The notes beneath the pieces were generated by a model that saw only the letters and a list, made by a program, of their open reading frames with translations, ran no database searches and was not told where the DNA came from. DNA of 64,000 nucleotides from Anisodus tanguticus (lineage: Eukaryota > Streptophyta > Magnoliopsida > Solanales > Solanaceae). The DNA is taken from contig CM067555.1 in NCBI GenBank assembly GCA_034509755.1, positions 4,286,142 through 4,350,141 of the forward strand, in the 5' to 3' direction. The position numbers and the translations under genes were made by a program. The first letter of the stretch is position 1, and each line of letters opens with the position of its first letter. This document shows positions 21,318 through 32,198 of the stretch, one piece after another.

Positions 21318-21389
21318 GTGGCTGTAGTTTAGTGGTGAGAATTCCACGTTGTGGCCGTGGAGACCTGGGCTCGAATCCCAGCAGCCACA
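21318..21389 (+). tRNA. tRNA-His (anticodon GTG)
   Basis: A 72-nt cloverleaf starts GTGGCTGTAGTTTAGTGGTG and ends GAATCCCAGCAGCCACA. The acceptor stem GTGGCTG pairs perfectly with CAGCCAC, with A as the discriminator base. The anticodon stem CCACG/CGTGG encloses loop TTGTGGC with GTG in the centre. The A-box (TAGTTTAGTGGT) and B-box (GGGCTCGAATCC) are normal, and TTTT follows 12 nt downstream. No intron, CCA not encoded. It lies only about 100 bp upstream of the likely OST4 leader. Confidence 0.95.
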
Positions 21390-21779
21390 CAATCACCAAC
21401 TCTTTTAAATCAATTCACCATCACAGCAATATCCTCAAAACCCAATACGACGTCGTATAACAACCAACCACCCTAGGTTAAATAGCTCCAAAATCCGATC
21501 TAAAATCTCACTGCCAAACACACGCTCTCGAAGGAAGAATAAATCAAAGATCGCACCAATTTTCCGTTTCGTATCACTGTAAGTTTCGACTAAAATCATC
21601 CTCGCATAGTTCAATTTTATTTTCGAATACTTTTCTATTGAGCTGATTTTGAGAGGCGACTTATTTTTTGGGGGTCAACTTTTTGTATTTCTTAGATGAT
21701 TTATTGTTATTTTGTGTTATGAATGCTTGATCTATAGCTTCCTGTTGTTTTGGATTGTTATTCCCGAATAAATTAATTA

Positions 21780-21898
21780 TGTCGATTCCGGAAACTACAT
21801 CTCTACCCCCACAAAGGTGGGGCAGAGGTAATGTCTACATACATCTTACCCTCTCTAGACCCTTACAGTGGGGTCACAGGTTATGTTGTTGTTGTTTG
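21780..21898 (+). repeat. TTG-tailed SINE / RTE-LINE tail, plus orientation
   Basis: Contains ctctacccccacaaaggtgg, the words cttaccctctctagaccctt and gtggggtcacaggttatg, and ends in ttgttgttgtttg. These are the features of the tobacco TS-type SINE 3' region. It is diverged, and no clear TSD was found. Confidence 0.65.
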
Positions 21899-22207
21899 AT
21901 TCGGATAATTCCGTAAGGAATGACATACACTGTATAAGAATGTGTAAGGGGAAAACGTGAATTGTTCTTTCGTATTTTTTGCTCTTTTTTTTTTGGGTGT
22001 TACACTGGAACGGAATTTGTCTTAATATTAGATGAATTATGCTGAAGAACTAGATTATGGATCAAGGATTCTGAAGGCTATGAAGATAAAGCAAATATAA
22101 TATGGGACACTGAGTTTCATTGCTATAGTGCTTAAGGAGGTCTATAGACAATGGGAAGACTTAGGGGTTTGTTTCATATGATGTAAAACAATGCAAAATG
22201 TTTACAA

Positions 22208-22453
22208 CAATAAAATACCCAGTGTAATCCCACAAAGTGGGGTCTGGGGAGGGTAGGATGTACGCAGACCCTACCTCTACCTTTGTGGGGCATAAAGGCT
22301 TCTTCCGATAGATCCTCCGCTCAAAAAGAATGTAGTCAATGCAGGATTGCAAGAAAAATAAGACAATAAAATATCCAGATACAAAATAAATGTAGTAATA
22401 CACACATAGGAATAATGTTCTATGTGATACCTAAATACTACTACTAAGAAAAG
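22208..22453 (-). mobile_element. TTG-tailed SINE or truncated RTE LINE with 20-bp TSD
   Basis: Flanked by perfect 20-bp direct repeats, acaatgcaaaatgtttacaa, at 22188-22207 and 22454-22473, a long TSD typical of LINE-machinery insertion. The inner sequence in minus orientation ends in an imperfect TTG tail (left end caataaaataccc). It carries the conserved 3' words gtggggtctggggagggtag and gtacgcagaccctacctcta. It lies inside the inferred OST4 leader intron. Confidence 0.85.
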
Positions 22454-22794
22454 ACAATGCAAAATGTTTACAAGTGAAGATAGTTACGAAATCATTTCCT
22501 GGTGTTTACTTGACATGATGTTTGGTGGCGTACACTTTTTTTTTTTTGATAAGTAGAAGGGAACTATGAGTAGTTGGTGGTGTACAATAATGACAGCGTT
22601 GGGAGTGGGGTATGTTGGTCAAGTGTTCGATATGATCTTTGTGAGTTTGAAAGAGTGAAAACATTGTCTCAATATTGGTGAAGCGAGTGAAATTTAGGAC
22701 GAGTGAAGAAATCTATAGAGTATACTGGCTTTATGCTCCTCAAAATATTGAAGCCAATTGTTCCAATTTAGGTTGGTTATTTAGAACTATAGGT

Positions 22795-22990
22795 GGCCAA
22801 TGGGCCGGGCTCGGGTCTGGCGGGGTCGGGGTGGGACGGGAGTAGGGGTCGGGGTCGGGGTGGGACGGGAGAAGGGGTCGGGGTCGGGTCTAGCGGGACT
22901 TGCTCCAGTCCCGTCCCGATCCCGATCCCGTCGGTATCGGGGCGGGGTCGGGTCGGGCTCGGGCTCGGGGCGGGGTCCGGCGGGTTTTCC
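22795..22990. repeat. hAT left subterminal GC-rich repeats
   Basis: Many overlapping copies of ggggtcgggg / gggacggg follow the left terminal repeat. A matching GC-rich array precedes the right terminal repeat (about 25615-25785). Such arrays are the usual binding sites of hAT transposases. The Gly/Arg-rich open frames across them are artefacts of the repeat. Confidence 0.7.
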
Positions 22991-23208
22991 TTTTTTTTTT
23001 TTTAAATAACATATGTATAAAAAAAACTCAATAAACAAAATAAGATAGTGTAATAAAAACATTCCAAGGCTGTTTTTGTGCCTCTTATATTATTTAATAC
23101 ACATATGATTTTTTTGTAATACAAATACAATTGCCTAAAATCTAAATTGCAACTTTGTGGTGTTGTCCAAAATTTGCAAATTACATAATAAAATCGCAAT
23201 TAAAAAAA

Positions 23209-25310
23209 TTACATTCTCAAAAAAACGTGTTCTAATTGCTTGATGATTTCCTGTGGTTCTTCGGTTGGAATTGGTATTTGTTGGTCAAATTGATCCACGT
23301 CGCTTCCATTACCTTCGGTTAAGATTTCGTTGTAGTTTTCATCTTCTTCTTCGTTGATCTCCGGTTGACCGCACCTTTTCCGCTCCGCTCGTATCCAATC
23401 TCTGAATAATACTACAATTTCCAAGCTGTCTCCGGCTAATGAGTGTCTGTGGTCTCCTATTTGATATCTGCCGGCAGAAAAAGCTCTTTCAGCGCGATTG
23501 ATGACGCTTGAATGGTCAAAACATCTCGGGCCATCAATGAAAGTGTCGGAAAGGTCTTCTCATTCCCCTCCAAGTATTTCGACAAGTCTTCATGTCCATC
23601 TTCATTGATAACTTCTTGATACGGTACAGAACCCTGCAAAATAAAAATATCCAACTCGCTAATTTGATTAGTAGTAGAGGTACGGCCGCACATTCTATTT
23701 CTGAGGCTTTCAATACTAGCCGCAGAAACAACATGTCTTTTGTGAGGTTGTGTTGAAGATGAAGAAGATGGTATGGAAGCCGGTAAGTTACTAGCATTTT
23801 CTTGTTGATAAAACCTATATATTTTTTTTGCATTGGTCTTCTACGCTAGACAACACTTCTTCTTTATTTTGTTCAATAGGTGGTGGGTGATTTAGATTTT
23901 TGGGACTTGGAGGTGGTAGTACTTCTATACAATTGTAAATAGTTTCAATTAGTGATTTAGTACCGTCTATTTTAATAGTCGGATTTAATACAGAACCAAT
24001 AATATAAATAGTGGGAATAAGAATAAAATATTTTTTTATTTTGGTAAACATTTTTTTAATAACTGCCATATAAGCTGATTTTTTCATATATTCACTAAGT
24101 AATAAAAATATTAGAATTATATAAAACAACATAGTTGAAACAGTAGGATAATATATACCGAAAAATTCTTTTGTTGCTTGAAAAAATTTCTCTACAAATA
24201 CAATAAGTTCGGAAATTTTTACCCAATCACTATCTAAAATCATATCAGCTGGATTTTTATTATGAGAGTTAAAAAATAAAGTTATAGGTATTCTATAGTC
24301 ATAATCAACAAGTAGTTGCTCGTATAAAGAATTCCACCTAGTGGATACTTCTTGTGGAATTTTTCTATAAGGTAGTCCACAATCGTGACAAGTTTTTTTA
24401 TATTATTTTTTACGTTGTACTTTATTACTTTTAAAAATAAAGTTTATAGCAAATTGTATTTTACTAAGAATATCTTCAAAAAGTGATAGACCATCCTTTA
24501 CAATTAAGTTATATATATGGCACGCGCATTTTATATGAAAATGATCTGGAAAAGATGGAGTTAAATTATTTTTTAAAATTGTAATTGCGTAATTGTTAGA
24601 TGAAGCGTTATCTAATGTAATAGTCATAATTTTATCGGTTATTCCGTAATAATGGCACACTTGATAAATATTATCTGCAATAAAAGTACCAGTGTGCCTA
24701 TCATCTATATATCTATACGCTAAAATACGTTTTTGCATAGACCATTTATAATCTATCCAATGACAAGTTACAGTTAAATAATCATGGCTGTTAGTACTAC
24801 GACCTATATCAGACGTGATAGATACTTTGGCATTAAAATGATATAATGAAAAACGTAAATATTGTTGATATTCATGCGCGAATTTAAATACATCTCTCTT
24901 AACAGTTGATCTAGGAAAATCGTTAAAAACAGAATTATATATATCTCTAATGTAATGAATAAAATCGGGAGATGAAGGAAATGAAAAAGGCAAACCCTCC
25001 ACAACAACTAATTTTGATATTGCTTCCCTATCTCTATGTTTATTGTATTTAGAGCCTACAATTCCCCCCGTCATAGGGTTAATTTGACCTTGTACTTGGT
25101 CCGGGACAGTATCAGTATGTGAACCTTGTCCCGATGGAGCGGGCGTTTGCGCACCCGGTTTTGAAGCCTGGTATTGAGCATACCTAGCTGAATGAGCACT
25201 TACTACGTGTCTAATTAAACCCCCCGTCCCACCGTGACCTTTTCCATTTTTAAATTTTAAAACATTTTTACAAATTTTACATATAGCTACTTGATCCTCA
25301 AGCTAGTTGT
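23209..25310 (-). pseudogene. hAT transposase, near full length with a few breaks
   Basis: The minus-strand order is as follows. A BED-type zinc finger (about 25310-25200; CKICKNVLKFKNGKGHGGTG, then GGLIRHVVSAH). A long frame 24403-25074 with YNSVFNDFPRSTVKRDVFK, SITSDIGRSTNSHDYLTVTC (first acidic residue), HWIDYKWSMQKRIL, TLDNASSNNYAI and CACHIYNLIV. One nonsense codon at 24403. Then IPQEVSTRWNSLYEQL and the 23815-24243 frame. The dimerisation domain has SELDIFILQG, FPTLSLMARDVLTIQAS (23457-23693) and, after a frameshift, LEIVVLFRDWI (23209-23424). Only a handful of disabling changes are visible, so the copy is fairly recent. Confidence 0.85.
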
Positions 25311-26914
25311 CAACTTCACTCCCAATTCCCAAATGAATAAATAAAATTGAATATTTAGTAAACAATGTAGACTTGTAGAGAGATATATTGAGAGATTAGA
25401 GAGATTGTAGGAAGATCTGTGAGAAAGATGAAGAGAAAATGAATTATTTATAGTTGAAAAATTGGGTTAAAGTGTAAATATAATAACTTATGGGTTAAAA
25501 ATAAATATTAAGGGGTAGGGGGGTTGGTGGAGGGGGGGAGGCCTAAAATGGCCGTTGGCCAACGGCCAAAATCTAAAATGGTCGTTGGTGCAACGGTCAT
25601 ATTTGCAAAGGGGGGACAAAGGGCGGGGTCGGGACGGGGTCGGGTCGGGCGGGCCTGGGGCGGGCTCGGGTCTGGCGGGACGAGGTATTGTCCCGTCCTG
25701 AGTTCGAGGCCCGCCACCATTTTATTTTTTTTAGCGGAGTCGGGGCGGGACCGGGGCGGGGTCGGGCCGTCCCAGCCCACTGGCCACCCTTATTTAGAAT
25801 ACTACTCATGAAGAAACATTTAAGCTATTGAAGATAGCTAAAGCAATTTTTCCAAGAATGTTCTGATCATACCAAATCGGTACTTGGTGATATGGAAAAG
25901 GTCCACTTGGATCATACAACTCGAATTTCGGGTATAGCTTTTGCATGAATCAGTTTTTTCTTAGCATGTGCAATCCCCTATGGGGACAAGGGGATGGGGA
26001 CATTGGATCAAAATGGGATTTCAAAGGACACATTTCACGTTTCATGTGAAATGGTCCTAATTAACAGCTAAAATCACCTAGCAACAAAACAGATGCATTG
26101 GATTCAAGCTTAAGATCTTAGAAAACCATAGTATTAAATTCCTCCATCTATATAGGCCCTGAAATTATTCCTAACCAAATAATGTCTGGACTAAAGATAT
26201 TAAGAATGGAGACCAACAGCCCAGTATAATCCCAAGATGGATGGATAAAAGAAAAGAGAGGAGGAAGATTGAATGGGAGTGTTAAGTATTTGTTTTAGGA
26301 TTTGATTGGAAAGAGAAGAAGGTAATGTGTAATGTGACAGGAACACTTAATGTAATTTGTTCATTAGCCTAATTTGTTATTAGACTTTACAAACAGTTTC
26401 GTTTAAGGATGTTTTGGACTTCATTTGAAGGAAAGGGAAAGAAAAGAGAGGAGAGGAGAACTGATAAAAATTGTGTTTGGTGTTTTTATTTTGTTGTCCT
26501 TGGTTCTTTTTCCCTTTCCCTTTTCTTCTGCTAGTGTTTGGAAGAGTCTGTTGAACAGCTTGGCTGACTAATTACCTAGTTGAATAATTTGTCTACTTGA
26601 TTGTTAGGAAAAAAGTGTTGGTTGGAGTTTGTGGCTGCATAAAACTTGTAATTATGAATGCTAAAGTTGGAGTTGTTGAGGATTTTACATCGGTGAAGTG
26701 AAAATGAATAGTCAAGAAAAGAAACGCTGTAATGGTCTCCATGATGTTTACACTTCATTAAGAATGACACAGATTTAGATTAGGTTCATTTTCTAGTGAC
26801 TGCCCTCCTCTTTTTACTTATCTTTTTCTAGAGTGTTATTGTCCACATATTAAACGAACAAGTATGGTGGTTGATTTGTCTGATATGTTGGTCTTTTGTG
26901 CATGAATGTTGCAG

Positions 26915-27028
26915 ATGATTGACGACCAGGACCTGGGCTTCTTTGCCAACTTCCTTGGTATCTTTATCTTTGTGCTGGTGGTTGCTTACCATTATGTGAT
27001 GGCAGACCCAAAATATGAAGGCAATTGA
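26915..27028 (+). CDS. OST4: OST4, oligosaccharyltransferase subunit 4 (37 aa)
   Basis: A 37-codon frame, MIDDQDLGFFANFLGIFIFV then LVVAYHYVMADPKYEGN, stop TGA. It matches what I know of plant OST4: a single-pass microprotein of the oligosaccharyltransferase complex in the ER membrane, which stabilises the catalytic STT3 subunit and helps transfer the glycan to Asn residues of nascent proteins. Residues about 9-30 form the single transmembrane helix; the short N-terminus is acidic. The CDS is full length and intact. The ATG directly follows a splice acceptor (ttgcag), so the whole CDS is one exon preceded by a leader intron. A retrocopy is unlikely because no poly(A) or TSD is seen. It is the only host gene between the two TE clusters. 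Confidence 0.85.
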   Translation: MIDDQDLGFFANFLGIFIFVLVVAYHYVMADPKYEGN

Positions 27029-27030
27029 AA

Positions 27031-27110
27031 GTTGCTTATTTCGAATTAGCTTCGGCAACAACTTATGTTAGTTGCTTATGCCGAATTAGCTTCGGCAACA
27101 ATAGTTATGT
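27031..27110 (+). repeat. 40-bp tandem duplication with hairpin in OST4 3' UTR
   Basis: Two 40-bp units start gttgcttatttcgaattagc (27031) and gttgcttatgccgaattagc (27071), immediately after the stop codon. In the second unit gccgaa and ttcggc pair around ttagc, and gttg pairs with caac outside, giving a stable hairpin. The first unit pairs less well. Confidence 0.8.
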
Positions 27111-27694
27111 TCTTTTACATTTGGCAGCTCTATATGATAGATAATGAGTTTTGATGTGGGGAAACATTTATTACTGAGCATTGAGTTGTATTGACTGCTT
27201 CTGGTCCATAGATAACTTGGTGAAAACTATTGATCAGTGGATTGCTTCCAATGCAGTAAGGATCTCATCTTTTCCTTTTCTATCTGTTGCTTAGTGTTTT
27301 AGAAGTTGTTTCATACTAAAAGCAAAAGAGATTGCTCTCTGGATTTGCACCTCTAAAGGATTAAATGTTAATGGCACAAAGATTTGGAACTTTCAACATT
27401 AATCAAGATCCATAGTTACTTTACACAATTTCCGTGGGAAAACAAGTTCCTTAAAAATGAGAAAAATGACTCTCATAATGGAAGTAGGGAAAACAAGTTT
27501 CATAAGTGACATTTCAAGTCCAGTGTCCCCTCCCTGCCCATCCAAGCTGCCAATCCCACCCCTTTGACCATTCCACCCCTGAACCCCACTCTCCGCCCCA
27601 ATAGTGTTTTGCTAAATTTCATATAAATGCTCTTGGAATTATATGTTTTTTGCTTATTTGTCAAATATTCAAAGAGAATATTGATTGGGACTAG
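27111..27694. other. OST4 downstream region and unassigned sequence
   Basis: 27111-27250 is probably the rest of the OST4 3' UTR. 27500-27620 is a C-rich stretch (gtcccctccctgcccatcca, aaccccactctccgccccaa) of unknown origin next to the broken 5' end of the Sirevirus-like element. No gene recognised. Confidence 0.35.
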
Positions 27695-29880
27695 GTGTGT
27701 GTTTCGTAATAAGTTTGATGTATTTGGAAACACCACAAGGAACAAGACAAGAATGGTTCTTTAAGGCTACAATCAAGAAGAAGGTATTGGCTATGATGAG
27801 ACCTTTGCACCTGTTGCAAGAATAGAAGTTATTAGGATTTTTATCACATTTGCATCTCATATGGAATTCAAATTGTTCCAAATTAGACCTGTCCACCGGG
27901 TCGGGGACCCGCCCGACCCGACCTGACCCAACCAGCGAGCCACTCGACTCGAAAAAGCGAGGACCCGAATAGGGTCAGGGTCGAGCCAGGGTCAGAATAT
28001 TTTACCCGTCTGACCCGACCCTGACCCGCATATTTTTTTAATGTAATTTATATTATTTTTCCTTCATTAATATTTATTTTGTACTTATATATAGTTTTGC
28101 CATTAATAAGTGATAATGCATGTGTTTTATAATATATGTATTGCTCTAATCTACATTGAGCTCGACATAAAATATGATAAAAACGGTAGCTGATTATTAA
28201 TTATATATTTATATTATTAGTCGTTCTGTTAATATCACGGAATCATAATGTAGGGAGAGAAAATAGTTGTAAATTGGTGAAATTTTAAATGGTCATAACT
28301 CTGCGCTCGAATGTCCGTTTTACCCCATTTTTTTATTTTGCGTATTTTTTTGAGATAGGGCCGGTCAAACTTATGGCAGTTTGACGCAACCAATTTTTAG
28401 AAAAATGTCCGTTTTCCCAATCAATTTGTGTTTTTTCCCAAATCGCTTTCTAATTTTCTTTTTCTTTAGTCAGATCTCATGATATACAATACATTTCAAC
28501 GTTGAAATTTCGTGGTAATGTAGGGGTGAATGCCAATTTCAGTTTTGGAAATTCAATTTTTTTTTAAAAAATAAAAAATTCCTTGACCCGACCCGGCCCG
28601 ACCCACCAAAAAATTCTGACGGGTCAGGGCCAGGTTTGGATTTTTTTAAAAAAAAAAGGATCAGGGTAGGGCAAGCAAAAAAAAAAAGTCATCCGACCCG
28701 GCCCTGACTAGGCTCGACCCGACCTTTGGACAAGTCTATTCCAAATGGATGTAAAAAGTGCATTTCTTAATGGATACTTGAAGGAAGAGGTATTTGTTAA
28801 GTAACCTCATGATTTTGAAAGTCATGAGCATCATAAGCATGTGTTCAAGCTTGACAAGGTTCTATATGGTTTAAAGGAAGCTCTTTGGACATAGTATGAG
28901 ATATTGTCAAAGTTTCTTCTTGAAAATGGTTTTACAAGAGGAAAAATTAACAATACCCTATTTCTGAAGAAAATAGGAAGGAATTTGTTAATTGTGCAAG
29001 TTTATATTGATGATATCATTTTTGGTGTCAGCAATGATTCTCTTTGTGAAGGATTTGCCAAGCTCATGGGAAGTGAATTTAAGATGAGAATGATGGGTGA
29101 GCTAAATTTCTTCTTGGGGCTGCAAGTAAAGCAAAGCCTAAAAGGCACTATGATCAATTAACAAAAGTACATCAAGGAGCTACTTAAAAGGTTTGAGATG
29201 GAGAATGCGAAATCCATTGATACACCTATAGCTACTGCTACTCGGTTAGACATGGATGAACCTAGTTCTCCTATGAATGAAACCATGTATAGGGGTATCA
29301 TTAAGTCACTCCTTTACTTAACTGCCAGTAGACCTGACATTGGTTTTAGTGTTGGGTTGTGTGTAAGATTCCAATCAAGTCGAAAGGAATCTCATTTGAA
29401 TGTTGCAAAAAGAATCTTGAAGTTCTCAAAGGGACTTGGTTGGATATGTTGATACTGATAATGCTGGATAGGAAGAGCACATCTGGAATGACACATTTTC
29501 TGGAGTCATACTTGATCTCATGGGGTACAAAGAAATAAAATTATGTGGCTCTTTCTACTGTTGAAGCTGAATATGTGGTTGTTGCTTCTTGTTGTGCTCA
29601 ATTGCTATGGATAAAACACCAACTTGAGGATTTTAGTGTGCTTACTGACTGTGTGCCCTTGTTGCGTGATAATACAAGTGCACTTAATATGGCAAAGAAT
29701 CCAGTGTAACACAAAAGGACCAAACACATTGATGTGAGACACCATTTCCTAAGGGATAATGTTGAAAAAAGTTTGATCTGCATGAAGTTTTGCAAGACAA
29801 AAGACTAGGTAGCAAACATCTTCACATGCACTGAGTAGGGAGCATTTTGAAAGAAATCGTATGGAGTTGGGCTTGATTAA
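27695..29880 (+). pseudogene. Sirevirus-like RT and RNase H
   Basis: RT opens with a degraded VFGNTTRNKTRM and GYNQEEGIGYDETFAPVARI, then FKLFQMD. It is interrupted by the hAT MITE and resumes DVKSAFLNGYLKEEVFV. Frame 28904-29161 has LLIVQVYIDDIIFGVSND (catalytic DD retained) and MMGELNFFLGLQVKQ. Frame 29198-29452 has SIDTPIATATRLDMDEP and MYRGIIKSLLYLTASRPDIG. RNase H follows in broken frames: DTDNAG, STVEAEYVVVASCC and KNPV(stop)HKRTKHIDVRHHFL. Many stops. Confidence 0.85.
27884..28738. mobile_element. non-autonomous hAT element (855 bp) inside the RT
   Basis: The 8-bp TSD ttccaaat lies at 27876-27883 and 28739-28746. Terminal inverted repeats: left tagacctgtccaccgggtcg, right (reverse complement) tagacttgtccaaaggtcgg. 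GC-rich subterminal arrays (cccgacccgacctgaccc; gacccgacccggcccgaccc) flank an AT-rich core with no ORF. Removing element and one TSD restores the RT text LFQMDVKSAFLNG exactly. Confidence 0.92.
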
Positions 29881-30382
29881 GCTCAACTAATTTCCTTTCT
29901 TATAAATCTCCTCAATGATTGGCTATGTTGAGAGAAAAGGTACAATGCTTAAAGTGTTTTTAGAGGCATCTAACTCACTCTTATACTGTTATAGGTATAC
30001 ACGCATGACTTTCTCAGGATAACATAAGTATTGGTGACATTACATTTCTCAAAGTTTTTACCTATATTTAAAAGGATTGTCAAGGAACCTGGTTCCTCTG
30101 ACTCAAGTTAGTAGTCTATTCAGTACTTACATGTTTTTAATTTTATTAAGTGCCATGTCACTAATTGCTTCCCACCTCCAATTTAAATTTTGAGCCCAAA
30201 ACATTACAAATCTTCTGAATTGGCCTGACTTGTAAGAAAAAGTGTGTAACCAATTAGAATCGGTTCATTCTCATCCTTATTTAAACCAAAGTTCATTTTC
30301 TCTCCTCACTTAACTTAAAATCTCAAAAATCTCTTTACCTTTTCTCTTCCTCTCTCGTGTGCCTTCTTGCCCTAAACTCACA
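29881..30382. other. Sirevirus spacer between pol and the extra ORF
   Basis: Non-coding on both strands as far as can be read. It contains the palindromic word ggaacctggttcc at 30084. Around 30280-30380 it is CT-rich (ctcttcctctctcgtgtgcc), like a plant 5' leader just before the extra ORF. Confidence 0.45.
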
Positions 30383-31273
30383 ATGTCTCACAATGATTTT
30401 TCATCCTCCATGGTCCAGAAACAAGCTGCACTCACTCACCTTTCGAAAATTCAAATTTGTTAGACCCAAAATCACCCGAATTATCCCTAAAAGCCCCAAT
30501 CTCCATAGACTAAAAGTGTTGATGATACACCGACTAAGGAAATTTATGCAGTGAGTTAGGGGGAATAGAGTCAGGGAAAAATGGTAGTGTGGTAGAAACA
30601 GGAAAATTGGAGGGACCGTGTCCCTCAGGAGATGAGTTGAAATTATTAATCATGAAACAATGTCAACCATTATTGTACCATGGAGAGATCCCTCTCCTGA
30701 GAAGGCACATGATTCTCCAATTCCTTCTCAAGAGGTTAACTTTGATGATGATCTTCTAATAAACATTCTTTTTAAAAGAAGGACTGGTCCTATGACACAA
30801 AGTGGTGGCAATGTAACAAAACCAACTGCTTATAAGACACCAACTACTAGGGAAAAGAGCAAGGCTCAACTTGAGGATGATCTAAAGACCAACAAGGAGA
30901 AAAGTGTTGGGAAGAAGAGAACGAGATTAATAAAAAAAAAGGAAAATTTGAGTATGTTGAGAGATGAAGATGATGTGGTGACAGTTCTTGATAAGGAAAC
31001 AGAGGAGGAATAAGCTCCACTAGAAGGAAAAAATTCCAAGAATAAAAGGGAAGAAAAAGGTAAAACAGTTGTTGAGGAGGGTGTTGGGGTAGATGTTAGT
31101 GAGGAGGTTGACAAAGAGAATATGTGTCTCGACCCTCTAAGAAAAGAAAAGGCAGTGTAAGTGAGGAACCTGGTTCCTCCAAGAAAAGGAAACACAGCAA
31201 GGATTTGGAGATGAAGAGGCAAGAAAACTTGAAGGGTCAATAGGTGCTATTAGGTAGAGTGTTTGACTCTGAG

Positions 31274-32198
31274 TGTAACACCCTATACTTTCGGGTGATG
31301 GGTTAAGCATCTAGACGTATGCAAGTAGACCCGAGCTTTGGGAAATTTATGTCATATTCACGTATGCAAATAAAGAGCTTGGTATATAAAATGATGCAGA
31401 CCTGAATTAATTTAGGACTTACCGAGTGGGACAACAACGATCGGCTAACGGATACATTATAGTGGGAGTAACTATGATCGACTAAGTGACAACGATCGGC
31501 CAACTAATGAATTTTGAGTGGGAGGCATTCACTACTGGTGGGCTTGACTGTTACTGTCAGCTGTTACTATCGGTTGCTACTATCAGCTATTACTATCGAC
31601 TATTTCTGTCAGCGGTTTCTGTCGGCTGTTGCTATCAGCTATCTTTGTCGACGGTTTCTGTCTCAGTTTATGTTTGTATCTCTATTATGCTATTCTTCAT
31701 GCCTGACATACTCAGTACATCAATCGTACTGACGTCCCTTTTGTCGAGGGACGTTGCGTTTCATGCCCGCAGATTCAGGTAAACAGGGGGACATTCGTAC
31801 TAGTAGGTTGCTGGTTCAACTGATATTGGAGCACTCTACTTGTTTCAGAGTTGCAGTCTGGTTATGCTATGATATTTTACATATGCATATGGGTATGGCG
31901 GGGCCCTGTCCCGTCCTTGTGATGTCATATACTCTTTATAGGCTTGTAGACAGATGTCCTGTGTATAGTAGTCATGTATGGCCTTGTCGGCCTTGGTATG
32001 TATGTATATAAGTTGGGCCTTTTGGTAAGATTTTACATGGCTTCCTTCCAGTATATAATTTCTATGTGTCCGTAGAGTACTGGGTGACGACCCTTGTGGC
32101 TCGTGTTTAATTATGATTAGATGTTGATTGTATGATTAGTGGTACTCGGCAGGTAAGGTCCGGGTGCTTGTTGTGGCCCTCCGATTTGGGTCGTGACA
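31274..32198 (+). repeat. solo gypsy-type LTR (925 bp)
   Basis: Starts TGTAACACCC and ends GGGTCGTGACA, flanked by the 5-bp TSD ctgag (31269-31273 and 32199-32203). There is no internal region, so it is a solo LTR left by LTR-LTR recombination. The same family (tgtcacgaccc...gatgttaca, reverse orientation) forms the LTRs at 50857 and 53722; shared words include gtatggcggggccctgtccc and tactcagtacatcaatcgta. It interrupts the extra ORF between DSE and AEKHG. Confidence 0.92.
31548..31664 (+). repeat. 13-bp minisatellite, nine units
   Basis: Nine consecutive 13-bp units of the type ctgttactatcag / cggtttctgtcgg, in exact register, lie inside the solo LTR. Confidence 0.9.

Larger units (their letters stand above)
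22787..25791 (-). mobile_element. hAT-superfamily DNA transposon (3.0 kb)
   Basis: The 8-bp direct repeat atttagaa lies at 22779-22786 and 25792-25799. The ends are imperfect inverted repeats: left ggtggccaatgggccggg, right (reverse complement) ggtggccagtgggctggg. Inside are GC-rich subterminal repeats at both ends and one minus-strand transposase covering BED finger to C-terminal dimerisation domain. TSD length, termini and protein all fit hAT (Ac-like). Insertion is within the inferred OST4 leader intron. Confidence 0.9.
21490..26914 (+). other. OST4 5' leader exon and long leader intron (inferred)
   Basis: The start codon of the OST4 CDS sits directly after a splice acceptor (gaatgttgcag, then ATG at 26915), so its leader must come from upstream. 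The only convincing donor is at 21578/21579 (cgtatcact, then GTAAGTTTCG), preceded by a 5'-UTR-like stretch with gatctaaaatctcactgcc. This gives a leader exon of about 90 bp and an intron of about 5.3 kb. The intron contains a SINE piece (21780), a TSD-flanked SINE/LINE tail (22208), a hAT transposon (22787) and about 1.1 kb of unremarkable AT-rich sequence (25800-26914). The exon and donor are inferred. Confidence 0.5.

Noticed and set aside
22793..23062. Gly/Arg/Pro-rich open frames on both strands
   Set aside because: They are translations of the GC-rich hAT subterminal repeats and share no domain; the same happens at 25508-25811.
26828..27061. 77-residue minus-strand frame over OST4
   Set aside because: Antisense to a short, fully recognisable OST4 CDS; no domain of its own.
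31548..31664. Possible coding repeat on the plus strand (98- and 72-residue frames)
   Set aside because: It lies wholly in a solo LTR and reflects the 13-bp repeat, which shifts frame every unit.
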